Assembly (NCBI GenBank): GCA_905250885.1
Contig: CAJNOQ010001886.1
Span: 1 to 27,678 of the forward strand
Length of the DNA stretch: 27,678 nucleotides
Direction of reading: 5' to 3'
DNA from: Didymodactylos carnosus
Taxonomy: Eukaryota > Rotifera > Eurotatoria > Philodinida > Philodinidae
Every line of letters begins with the position of its first letter. Position 1 is the first letter of the stretch. Below are positions 12,601-21,678 of the stretch, in pieces. The notes under the pieces are model-generated. The model was given only the letters and a program-made list of their open reading frames with translations. It was not told where the DNA came from and ran no database searches. Position numbers and translations under genes: made by a program.

Positions 12601-15600
12601 TTAGGAAGTTTATCATATGGAATAAATTTTGTTCTCAGAATTTGTACTTGATTACATGTAGAAAAAACTAGAAAAAGAGCACTTCATTTTTTCGCTAAAT
12701 ATTCGTCTGAATGCTTACGGTGCGTATATACAAATTACAGAAAAACACTTACCATTGTATTCATATTAGTTTCCAAATCGTATAGAATCCGATATAACGG
12801 CGATCCTAAATTAGTACCAACAATACTGAACATATTTGTAACTTGATTGATGGAATAAATTTGTGTATAAGTATACGATGATGTATTACTAAATATTAGC
12901 GTAAATGTATCTGGTATACCAGCTGAAAGTGAGAGAGAAAAGGAAAATGCAGAATTTTTCAATAATGTAGCAATAGTATAATCATATCTATGCAGTGATT
13001 ACAAATAATTACTTATATTTGACCATGTTGCATAAATAACCAATTGACTTTGTTTTGGTACAATGGATTGACCACCGCGTTTGACAAGACTACATATATC
13101 TTCTAATGAACTCGTTCTCGTGGGTAATAAATAACAAATTGTTATTCCAAAATTAGTAAATGGAGCATTGACCGAAACCTACGAAACACTTAGGAGAATA
13201 ATAGAGTAATTATCTCAAATTATGAAAAAATACTAACCTTAGTTATCTGTGTCACACTTGAAATTCGATTATACACGGTAAAGTTCACATAAAATATTCC
13301 AAATGAATTATAAGTATAGGAACCAGTGTATGGAAGGCTAACATTTACAATTGATGAAGTTGCAGTATCATTAAAATCAATTAATACAAAAGGTATTGAA
13401 GCACTTGGCGTACTTGTATCTTGTACGAAAAAATTAAGTGTTGCAGGACCTTCATTTTAATAAAAAAATATTTGATTTTTGAACCTTTTGAATAATAAAT
13501 ATTCATCACTTACTGTGACTGAAAATAATATTTGGTATGTTAACTGTAAAAGTTTGAACTGCATATTGAACATAGACTTGAAAAGAATTTGAAATACTGT
13601 TTATATTATTAGCTGCTGTTATTGTCATCATATAGGAGCCAACAGCAGTATAAAAATGTACTTCTGTATCAGCTTGATAAAATTGAGTGGCTTTGAATAA
13701 CAAACAATAATGATTACAGGAGTGAAGACGATTATCAACAAAAAAGAATTTGATAAAACCTCTTAAAAACCGATTTTATAGGGAGGATCACTGGGAAATC
13801 GTTTCATAACTGAAAAATCTAATACACCAATATACTGTTTTTTTTTCTTGAGCAGATAGCTGAAAGTGCCCTCTTCAGAATGGGATTCAAGGTTTTCCAA
13901 GAAACTCCAGATCACGAACGCATCAAAAAATCAAGGTTTCGCTTGACTTCCATTCTGAAAAGACACTTTCGACCATTTGCTCATGAAAAAACCAGTATAT
14001 TGCTGTACTTTTCACTTATGAAACGATTTTTCAGTGATCCCCTATAAAACTGGTTTTTGAAAGAATTTTTAAAATACTTTTGGGTTATGGAAAGACGCAT
14101 TAGTATAAGCATAAGTCTTGGCTATCGAATAGCGAAGATTTCAAGTCTTTATCTCTTTTCTGTCTCGAGTTATTCCAAAATCAATCGTCTGTCTTTTAAT
14201 TTGAAATGGATAATAGTTTCATCTTGATGAATGTGTCTGTTCATACCTATTCTACTTCGACTTATTAACGGCGTGCCATCACCAAAATTCCATGTAAGTG
14301 TAATAGGTCCTGGATTTATATCACCAATGTAAACTGATGCATTAAATGGTATAGCAGAAGTCAACGGCCAATTAGTCGATGTTATAGCATAATAAACATC
14401 TTGTAAAATGGATACAACCTGCACAGTACAATTGATAACAACGGAATCATAGTTATTAGTAACTTGGAACAATGCTGTATAATTGTCTAATTTTGAATAC
14501 AAAACTGTTAAACCGCTTATACTACGTGTTGGTGTTGAATAGTAATCCATTGTTAATACATAGGGACCTTGTGTTTGATTTGGTTTTGTCGCATCTGGTG
14601 TAATAATGACTTGAGCGTTCGATGCTGGTTTTGATGTTAAATCTTGGCTCTGAATAATAAAATTGGCCACAGCTAAATTATTTATATAGGATGCGATACA
14701 TGAATTAGTAACAACTGATCCAACACTAGTCATAATTTGAATTGGATTAACAGATGTTGTAACCACAACAGTAGTATATCGATAAATTGTACTTAATGAA
14801 TTAGAAAATTTTGTTATCACCGTGATATTGCCTGGTATCTTGAAAGTATGAGAATTTGGACTGCATTGACTTAATGGTCTACCAGACGGATAATCGCCAG
14901 GATGGGTACATGTTGTGGTTATCGAGGTGACGTCTAACTGCTCATCACCATAATAAAAACTGACATCAATATTGCTACCCGAATCCATCGTATATGTGAA
15001 ATTAACTGGACCAGGAAACATTATGCTATAGCTGGATGCAAACACCTGAGGATTTTGAATTGGCGTATCGATGGAAAACACACCAATGTATGTCACATTT
15101 GATAGATAATTATATGCATTAACCATAATTGAATAATTTCCCGATGACTGTCCAGTAAGTTGTTGTGTTTGAGCAAGACCATTTGACGGATTGTAGACAT
15201 AGCTCAACCGTGTTCCATTTAGAACAATAATAAATGTTGGACTTGTTCCTTGTTCTATTGTAATATTAATTATGTAATTCAAATTTTTAATTGCACCATA
15301 TTGTTGTAACTGTAATCCACCAATGGGTAATTGAACATAATGGGTAAGACTAAATGTCTGTGAGCTAATATTATTTACACAATAAATTGACACATTGTAT
15401 ATTCCCACTTGTAGATAACGATAGGTAATAATTGAACCGGGTACATAACCAAATGCATATTGATAGGTAAAACTTGCCGAGTAAGATGTTTGGTCGTAAT
15501 TAACTTCACATACATAGTTTGAGCCAGATTCCATCAATAACGTAAAATTCGCTTGTTGTAATGGCGTAGATGCTGATACTGACATATTACTGGCACGTAA

Positions 15601-17863
15601 CGTTAAATTGTTTATCCTATCTTCTATGGTTATTTGAGTGCTATTACAATGAATCGATCCGAGACTTAGTGCACAACCCGTAATTGTATATATACCAAAA
15701 TTGACAAATGAATAAACTATTGTATTGTTCGATGTTGTAAAATTTTGGCTATTAACTGACCATGAGTACGTTGGAGGTGTAGCATCTTTAAGTAGAAAAA
15801 AAGGCTGTTAGCTTCTTACGCCGTCTATTGATCATGGAATGCAAAGATACATACCTTGAGGCAGGTAGGTGATCGTAAATGTTTCAGGTACATTAGTATT
15901 CCCATGTAATGGGCCATTGACAAATACCCATTGTATCCCTAGTACTATTGGCAATATGGATGTTCGATTAAATATTGATCCTCCTTGGGATAAACTAGCT
16001 CGTATCGTATAATTTCCCGCTGTCATGTAAGTATTTATCGGTGCCATAATTATCGCTCGAACAACAACTGCTTGTAACATAAAGCGATAGGTAATGTTTA
16101 CGTCTAAATAATTGGATGTACAATTAAATTGTTGACTTGGTATAGTCCACGTTGGTGTACATTTATAATCTTGAGTATTATCGGTTAAAATTTGTTTACC
16201 AATGAGAGGTACTGCTGAATTGGCTAAAAAGCCAAATATGTCTCCGACTAACACTGTTTTATTCATTGTGCTTGCCGTGTTTAATAAATATTGATTTGAA
16301 CCATTAACACTTGGAATATTTAGAGTTAAGACTACATTGTACGAAATGTTATATTTTGATAGTTGTGTTCGTTGTTGACGTGTTTGACAACCAGCTAAAC
16401 AAGATTGACGTATTGATGAATATGTACCATTACTACATCGAAACATCATGGGTTCTGAGTAATTGCCACATGCATTAGAATCATAACCATACGGTTGACT
16501 CGCACCACAATTAGGTCGTAATAGCTTTAATTAGACAATTTGACGTGGTAAATACATACATTGTAACCGTAAACAGAAAACTTACATAAATTGTCACAGT
16601 TCCAGATGAAACGGCATAGAATTGCATAGATACTAATCGTCCAGCTGTTGTCACCACACTCTGTGATAACAAGATTATATCGGTTGCAGCAATTCCTACA
16701 AGGGGCGTTGAGTCCAGTGGAGGATATCTTGTAACAGGTAAACCGTACGAGAAATATTGTGTATCTAAAACCGATTAGAATGCACTTTAACTACAAGAAT
16801 ATTTCCTTTAACTTACCTGGTATATTTGCAATAGTTCGTAAAACACTCGTATCGTTATAATAGAACGTAGCAATCATTCCCATTCCACGAACAGTTGTTA
16901 ATTGGCAATAAACAGGTTGATTAGATAATGAACTATTCGGACACGTAAACGATACATCCATTTCTGTTACTTGATCAACAACAGTCACCGATATTGTACT
17001 TTGAACAATCTTAAAAAGTGATAACAGTTCTGGATATTTTTCATAAAGTACTGTATAAAATGTATCTTACTGGTGAATTGACTGCAGATCGAGCAAAAAC
17101 AGTGACAAGAAACTGACCAGTCATTAAATAGGTATGTTGAAATATTTCTGTTGCATTGATATTCCCCGAAATCCAAGCAGTTGTACCACCATCGCCAAAC
17201 ATCACTTGATAATAGATAGTACTAACAAATCCTTGATATGAAACACTGAATTGATACTGTTGATCTACTTGTAAACTTCCCATACTTCCATTTAGTTGAA
17301 TTGAAGCGGACTAGATTATTGAATTAAAATGTTGTACTCTAGTTATAAATTGGAAAATTCACTCACGTTTACGTAATTAGCTCCAGTATAAATAAGTTCA
17401 TAATCATGATCACCACAAAATGTCGTTGGATCACCGGAACATGTTATTACACTGCATGATGTATTAGGCGAAGTTAAATTATTATTTATGTTTCCACAAA
17501 AACAAAATCGTCCTGATGAAACAGCCGAAAATAAATAATTAGCTGATGAACATGCTAGCATACAAGTAGACGGTGTTAAATTATTTGGATCGTAATTGCC
17601 AGGATTAATATTAATAGTACGTGACAGACGATTAATTCCCGCACACTGGACCAGATTGGCTACAAATAGATTAAGCTTTTTAAGTAAACAATTTGAGTAT
17701 TTATTGTATTAGTTATTTTATACCTGTTTGAATTGTTTGTGTAGTAATTGTACCAGTCCATGATGCCTGAATAACAAACAATACATTCAAGATAAAAATT
17801 GCTTAGTTATCAATACTTCACCTAATCTGAACCTACCAGACAAATACACCAAATTATCCACAT
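3255..17863 (-). CDS. Polycystin-1-like receptor/channel protein, complete, 43 exons
   Basis: This is a large membrane protein of the polycystin-1 family, about 3648 residues. Exons (start-end on the minus strand): 17863-17837, 17766-17724, 17659-17367, 17310-17071, 17009-16817, 16764-16586, 16524-15855, 15785-14247, 13690-13514, 13449-13238, 13178-13013, 12922-12753, 12130-11327, 11267-11154, 11093-10967, 10908-10716, 10651-10431, 10374-10108, 10044-9887, 9788-9596, 9534-9482, 9422-9096, 9007-8893, 8815-8751, 8673-8413, 8355-7929, 7873-7605, 7545-7318, 7260-7159, 7098-6983, 6919-6754, 6688-6404, 6351-6167, 6110-5839, 5777-5740, 5685-5572, 5514-5230, 5200-5029, 4971-4759, 4683-4438, 4412-3636, 3569-3442, 3371-3255. 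Every junction keeps phase and the exon sum is divisible by three. Domain order: signal peptide, WSC, PKD repeats, REJ, GPS, TM1, PLAT, further TM segments, extracellular domain, pore. The start is the ATG heading a short hydrophobic leader (MWIIWCICLASW). Unlike vertebrate PKD1, no LRR or C-type lectin is seen. The exact PKD repeat count is not established. Confidence 0.93.
5686..5739 (-). other. GC-AG intron
   Basis: The intron after exon 35 begins gcaagt instead of gt and ends tttatttag. The protein reads ...LLTQPIK then VVLFAIFF across it, which matches the conserved polycystin sequence, so the non-canonical donor is required. All other introns assigned in this gene are GT-AG. Confidence 0.85.
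6754..7260 (-). other. PLAT/LH2 domain
   Basis: Exons 29-31, residues 2578-2705. LGVTPLPDN and YYYQIIVFTG open the domain. VHFIISGDDDETGVRTL, FRRGGVDAFVMSVPKSLG, LNYIRIWHDNTGKG and ASWFLKYIVVRDLQTMEKY follow the PLAT consensus closely. The domain sits in the first cytoplasmic loop, where it is known in polycystin-1 to bind lipids and regulatory partners. The exon 29 acceptor is fixed by phase at 7260 (ttttag before TTAGGT). Confidence 0.92.
7318..7545 (-). other. GPS autoproteolysis site and first transmembrane segment
   Basis: Exon 28, residues 2502-2577. The sequence TQCYSSHLTTFAGGW contains the His-Leu/Thr tripeptide at which GAIN-domain proteins cleave themselves; the predicted cut lies between L2518 and T2519. 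It is followed by TM1 (TIYLTVILTAVLYLIIVFYA) and a basic cytoplasmic stretch (RYKDKKDLEK). The usual first GPS cysteine and Trp are in exon 27 (GCYYLDNNLNW). The two cysteines of the second pair are absent; see the findings. Confidence 0.88.
8729..8750. repeat. Short CA microsatellite in intron 24
   Basis: A run of acacacac and acacat units lies directly next to the exon 24 donor. In the sense direction this places a gtatgtgtatgtgtgtgtgt run at the 5' splice site. Confidence 0.8.
9482..11420 (-). other. REJ (receptor for egg jelly) module
   Basis: Residues about 1540-2013, exons 13 (end) to 21. Family-typical stretches include YIEVIQSSIVVNMLPNGT at its start, the Cys-bearing ASTCEDDC with ILWSVYQG in exon 17, LYWRFQSMYIV with FLINTPPTNGTC and LTCLGWIDTDG in exon 18, and DYTFYTWTTD across the exon 18/19 junction. 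REJ modules lie between the PKD repeats and the GPS in polycystin-1, PKDREJ and sea urchin REJ proteins; this position agrees. Confidence 0.85.
12131..12752 (-). other. Oversized intron 12 (622 bp)
   Basis: The donor is gtaagtg after NMNTM and the acceptor ggcgatag precedes DDIYTITVQV, in phase 0. It is about ten times the usual intron length in this gene. No inverted repeat or coding motif was recognised inside. It may hold an insertion; an internal unannotated exon cannot be excluded but is not needed for the frame. Confidence 0.7.
13752..14080. mobile_element. Foldback MITE-like element inside intron 8
   Basis: It lies within the 556-bp intron between exons 8 and 9 (13691-14246). The left arm starts near 13760 (cttaaaaaccgattttatag, atcactgggaaatcgtttca) and is matched in reverse complement by the right arm ending near 14065 (ggtttttgaaag). 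The arms are about 125 bp at roughly 80 percent identity by eye and include the ctgaaagtgccctcttcagaatgg block near the centre. There is no coding capacity. The splice phase across the intron is intact, so the insertion appears to be tolerated. Confidence 0.8.
17367..17659 (-). other. WSC domain exon
   Basis: Residues about 24-121. The exon carries the cysteine pattern of a WSC carbohydrate-binding domain: a leading Cys (VQCAG), C-x3-C (CMLAC), the hallmark RFCFCGN, then SCSVITCSGD and FCGD, ending in a Tyr-rich YELIYTGANY. WSC domains are a known N-terminal component of polycystin-1 and of cell-wall stress sensors. Here it is the first folded module of the protein. Confidence 0.85.
17724..17863 (-). 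other. First two exons: short signal peptide of the polycystin-like protein
   Basis: Exon 1 is only 27 bp and encodes MWIIWCICL; exon 2 (43 bp) continues ASWTGTITTQ. Together they give a brief hydrophobic leader followed directly by extracellular sequence. The donor after CTG is gtaggt and the acceptor before GCATCA is ttattcag. The hydrophobic core is at the short end for a signal peptide, so an additional upstream exon cannot be fully excluded. No convincing one was seen. Confidence 0.65.
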
Positions 17864-19899
17864 GATTTTTATGGCTAGATCTTGTTGACAAAATTAATTT
17901 GTTTTGAAAATAATAGCTAAGAGAAATTAATGAGAATTGATTGATGAACAACAAATCACAATTTTATTCAACACAAACAATAATCTTCTAATGAATCAAT
18001 ATTCATATCATTTTAAAAAAACAAGAGGAATTCAACATCTTTCACGTAATTTTAGTTTTTCAACAGACAAAGACATAACAAATCTTACAATTAACATGGA
18101 ATCATTCCTATTCCATTCAGGGTGTATGCAAATAGATCTCAAAATATTTAATAATATTTTGTACATAGATCATAATGAAGCATAGTGCAAAATACGTATT
18201 ATCAAATGTTATCTCAATCAGACAGTAAAAAGTGTTTGACTTTTCACAATTATTCGGTTTGATTTAGAATTGTATAAAAGAAATAGTCTCAAGAATGTTA
18301 AGGTCTTATATATTTCTCATAATCTTAGTACGTACGTTGTAGTCAATCTATGATAAAAATGTTTCGTTTGTAGTTCATTTGTTATAAACGTTAAACAAAT
18401 AAAAAGTTGAACATTCACTTGAAAATAAATAAACTCAATCTATAGTGAATTGAGTTTTACATAAAAAAGATAATTATATATTATTTTTTTCATGGTTAGT
18501 CTACTTGTTTTTATTATATTCAATTCAATTTCCGGTGATATGTTTCTTTTTTTGAGACAAGTGTAAATATTATAAAAAAATAATTTTCAAATGAAAAATA
18601 GACACACATTCTTTCGCTCCTTCGAGTATAATAATTTAAACATGATTAGACATATAAATTTCATAAGCTTTTTTTTACTTCCCTGAATAAAGGTAAGTAG
18701 TGTCACTTGAGGAAAATATTAGTTTTTTTTATATCTTCAAAAAAAAAAAGAAAAAAGAAGTAAAACAAACGGCATATATCGATTTATTAAAATTGAATTT
18801 TTTCTTTGGTGTTGAAATTAAAATAATATCATCACATTTGAACATGCAATCATCATTGAAATTCTTAAATATATTATGTGAGAAGTGTAATTAAAATTTA
18901 GTTCAAATACTCAGTACTTTTATTTTTTTATTCTTGTTCATCTTCAATAGAAAAAAAAAATGAAATTTAAATTAGTACTTTGTCTATTGTTGAAGTAAAC
19001 TCTTTTTTTTTCTTTTTTGTTTAAATTACAATCTCAGAAAACAAAATTCTACACTATATCAGACATTTTACTACATAAATGTTTATTTACGGGTAATATA
19101 TGAAGAACTACGTCATAAATGATGACGTACTTTGAAAGTTATAGTAAAGAGACACACATCATTGTTTATTAATGAAAATAAAATCTAGAAAAAGCGTTTA
19201 TTGAACTAGTGTTGCTTGGGTGCTGTTTTTGCAAAATAGTATCATAAGAAAAATGTATAGCCTACAAATGCTACACTTCATCGTCTTTAAGTCGAAGAAA
19301 ACCTTTGAGATCTCTTTTACAGTGGTTTATAGAAAACTTCAGAAGTATGAATAATTTCATCTCATACTTTGAATTGCATAATCATGTAGAAGCTGAAATA
19401 GAGTTGAATACATTTTATGGTTTTTAAGTGAGTAACGAAGTTTTCGGTTGTGTATTGCAAAGAAACTAAAATAAATTTTCATTAGATTTTTTGAAAGTTT
19501 TTTATGTAAACAAACATTGCCACATAACTCAGTGTATTCCATAATCTATGTTCTAGTTGTTTTTAAGTGGTCCTCTCACATCGATCCTGGAACTTCCAAG
19601 AAAAGTCGATGCTATGTCACAATCATAATGGATAAAGAGTCTTTAGTTTTTAGAAGATACTTTAAGTTAATTTTTTAGATATTATCATTAAAATCACACC
19701 GTGAAAATCCCAAAGACCTGTACAAAATCCTACTTCTAAAATAGTTTTCTGAAAATATGTCTTCATAAAAAAATGTAATTAATAATATAATATTATAATT
19801 TTCATTTGCAAGTTTCAAACAAACGTTATGCAATAAATATCAGCGAGCACTACGTTTTCAAATAAATAGTAATATGTATGATTTGAATATAAAAGCAAA
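17864..19899. other. AT-rich intergenic region upstream of the polycystin gene
   Basis: This should hold the promoter of the minus-strand gene, but no clear core motif can be assigned. It contains long A and T runs (for example 18660-18780 and 18950-19020). Around 19360-19560 there is a partial relative of the palindrome at 500-1700, listed separately. No protein-coding exon is supported. Confidence 0.55.
19360..19560. repeat. Probable diverged relative of the 500-1700 foldback
   Basis: The segment near 19513-19553 (aaacattgccacataactca, then gtgtattccataatctatgt) closely parallels 1288-1326 (aacattgccatgagattcag, ccgataatctatgtt). It also matches the reverse complement of the left arm near 820-850 (ttgccacgagattcagtgtg). 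Similarity outside this block is weak, so the boundaries are approximate. Confidence 0.45.
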
Positions 19900-20251
19900 T
19901 ACTCTCTAAAAATAAACGCGTATTCTCAGAAATTAACAAAAACAAGTTTTCGAATGTTCGGAAATTACAATGAATTTCGCCTTAATTCTGAAAAACCAAA
20001 ATAAACTTACAAACCAGTTTCGGAAATACATAAAAAGGTTTACAAAGTTTCAAATAGGTATCCGTTTCATATAGTTTGATTTTCGGAAAACCATTAAGCA
20101 TTTCCAAGCCCGCGTAAACCTTACGAAATCCTCAGAAACACTTAAAAATTGTTTCTAACAAACATTACTGCGGAATTCATGCTGATTTCCGAACACTCGA
20201 ACATCCTTTTTCGTCTGTTTCTGAGAATATGACATTTTTTTTTATAGAGTA
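19900..20251. mobile_element. Foldback MITE-like element
   Basis: The left end tactctctaaaaataaacgc and the reverse complement of the right end (gtactctataaaaaaaaatg) match. Both arms then continue with tattctcagaaa, a cgartgttcggaaat block and catgaatt/aatgaattt. The arms are about 100-170 bp and the element about 350 bp. The palindromic middle contains the paired ggtttacaaagtttcaaata and its decayed partner. No open frame or transposase was seen. Confidence 0.75.
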
Positions 20252-21452
20252 CAATTCATCGCTAAAAAGTCGTATTTCTGTAATAATTGTAATATTAAGC
20301 AAGAATTTGAAAATATGTTATCTACTCTCACATTAACAATATAAATGAATAAGATCTTCTTCACAAAGTGTATAGTTATTCAATCCTTAATTGACGCTCA
20401 TATAACACTGATATAAAAAGGTGTCTGTTAATTACATTAGTTAACACTGTTAGATTAGTGTTCTTCTTAGCACCATACCATATTTATGATATACTTTTAG
20501 CAGAAAACAGTCTAGAGTAACTTTAGTAGTTGAACCAGAGAAATTTTAAATAATTTTGTATGACTATTTCCAGTAATAATACGCATCGTTCTTCTGCAAT
20601 TTTTATCGAATTTTTATTTTGTTTTTTCTGGTATATTTAATTACTTTTTCTTATTATTCATGTTACACTTAAATAAACTATTATAAAACATAAATAGTGA
20701 CATATGTACCTCTTCAAACTTCGTAAAATATTCGTGCATATTATAATAATATAAGAACTAGAAGTCACATAACATAAAATGAAAAATGATATGAGTTGTT
20801 TGGATAATATCATACACAGAAAAATAGTCTACATCGTCCATGATAAGAAGATGAAAAACCTTAGGCAATGTAATAATATTGGGTTGTTTAAAGAATAACA
20901 AGAAAAAAATTAAAGTGAAGAATGGGGAAAAGGAAAGGATAGCGGTGGGTGAAATGTGAAACAGAACATTTTGTACAATAGTAGAAAGCAATATAAAAAT
21001 CCCAAAAACTGATGACTTTTGAAAATAAGATAGTCAATTGTCACATAACGTGCCCTTTGATAGTTTTGTGTCGTATGTTAGCCTCTTTATATCGGTACAG
21101 ACTGGTAAGAGTTTTTAAACTTTGACAGCCTCCAGTCAGTCTATATTTCTTTAGGTATTAGAAATGTGTAAGTGAATAATAATTTTTCTCATTGAGTCAA
21201 AAAATGTTTAGTTAATTATCTGAAAACAGGTATTCAAATCTGAGCATGCACGAGTTATAACCGATAAATTTCACCTTTTTCTGAAACGGATTGCATGAAA
21301 AGTACGCATATTCAAAATTTTCTAACAATTGGATTCTGTAGAGCAATCATTTTTCTATAATTACTATTATTAAAGGGCAACAATAGAAATAAAACCTTTA
21401 GTGCAATTGCGGCTGAAATACTGTTAACTTGGTTTAACATGATTAAGAGTTT
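20252..21452. other. AT-rich intergenic DNA, nothing recognised
   Basis: No gene or repeat that I can support was found. Open frames here are short and of low complexity. Confidence 0.5.
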
Positions 21453-21678
21453 ATTAAGAATAAATAGAAAAATTTATTATTAAAACATGAGTATTTACAC
21501 TTATTTATTATTATTCAACCTATTTATATGGTCATTATCAAGTGAATATGTCGTAGTAGAGCGTTACACCTAAAGCATTCCAGTGTAACGCTCTGTACGC
21601 CATATTCAGTTGATAATGACCGTATAAATAGCTCGGAAATTTGTGTTTTAATAATAAAATTTTCAATTTATTCTTAAT
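21453..21678. mobile_element. Foldback MITE with strong central hairpin
   Basis: The ends attaagaataaat and atttattcttaat are complementary, as are ttattattaaaaca and tgttttaataata. A long inner stem pairs ctatttatatggtcattatc with its reverse complement at about 21613-21632, and ends in the perfect stem agagcgttacac / gtgtaacgctct around a 13-nt loop at 21570-21582. The arms differ by an extra stretch of about 30 nt on the left. The better arm identity suggests it is younger than the element at 500-1700. Confidence 0.85.

Larger units (their letters stand above)
11420..17310 (-). other. PKD-repeat and Ig-like ectodomain array
   Basis: Residues about 122-1540, exons 4 to most of 13. Clear PKD repeat signatures are FGDGG with a following HTYLMTGQF (exon 4), YYGDEQLDV with HTFKIPGN (exon 8), WNFGDGTPLISR split across the exon 8/9 junction and continued by FYTAVGSYMMTITAAN (exon 9), and LIDFNDTATSS with YTYNSFGIFYVNF (exon 10). 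The many N-x-S/T sites fit a heavily glycosylated extracellular region. Intervening blocks share the same beta-rich style but lack a clean GD motif, so the number of repeats is uncertain. Exon 7 holds a cysteine-rich insert, described in the findings. Confidence 0.8.

Noticed and set aside
17937-18185. 82-aa plus-strand open frame divergent to the polycystin gene
   Set aside because: It is rich in Asn, Ile and Phe as expected from AT-rich DNA, has no domain, and has no splice or signal context. It remains possible but is unsupported.
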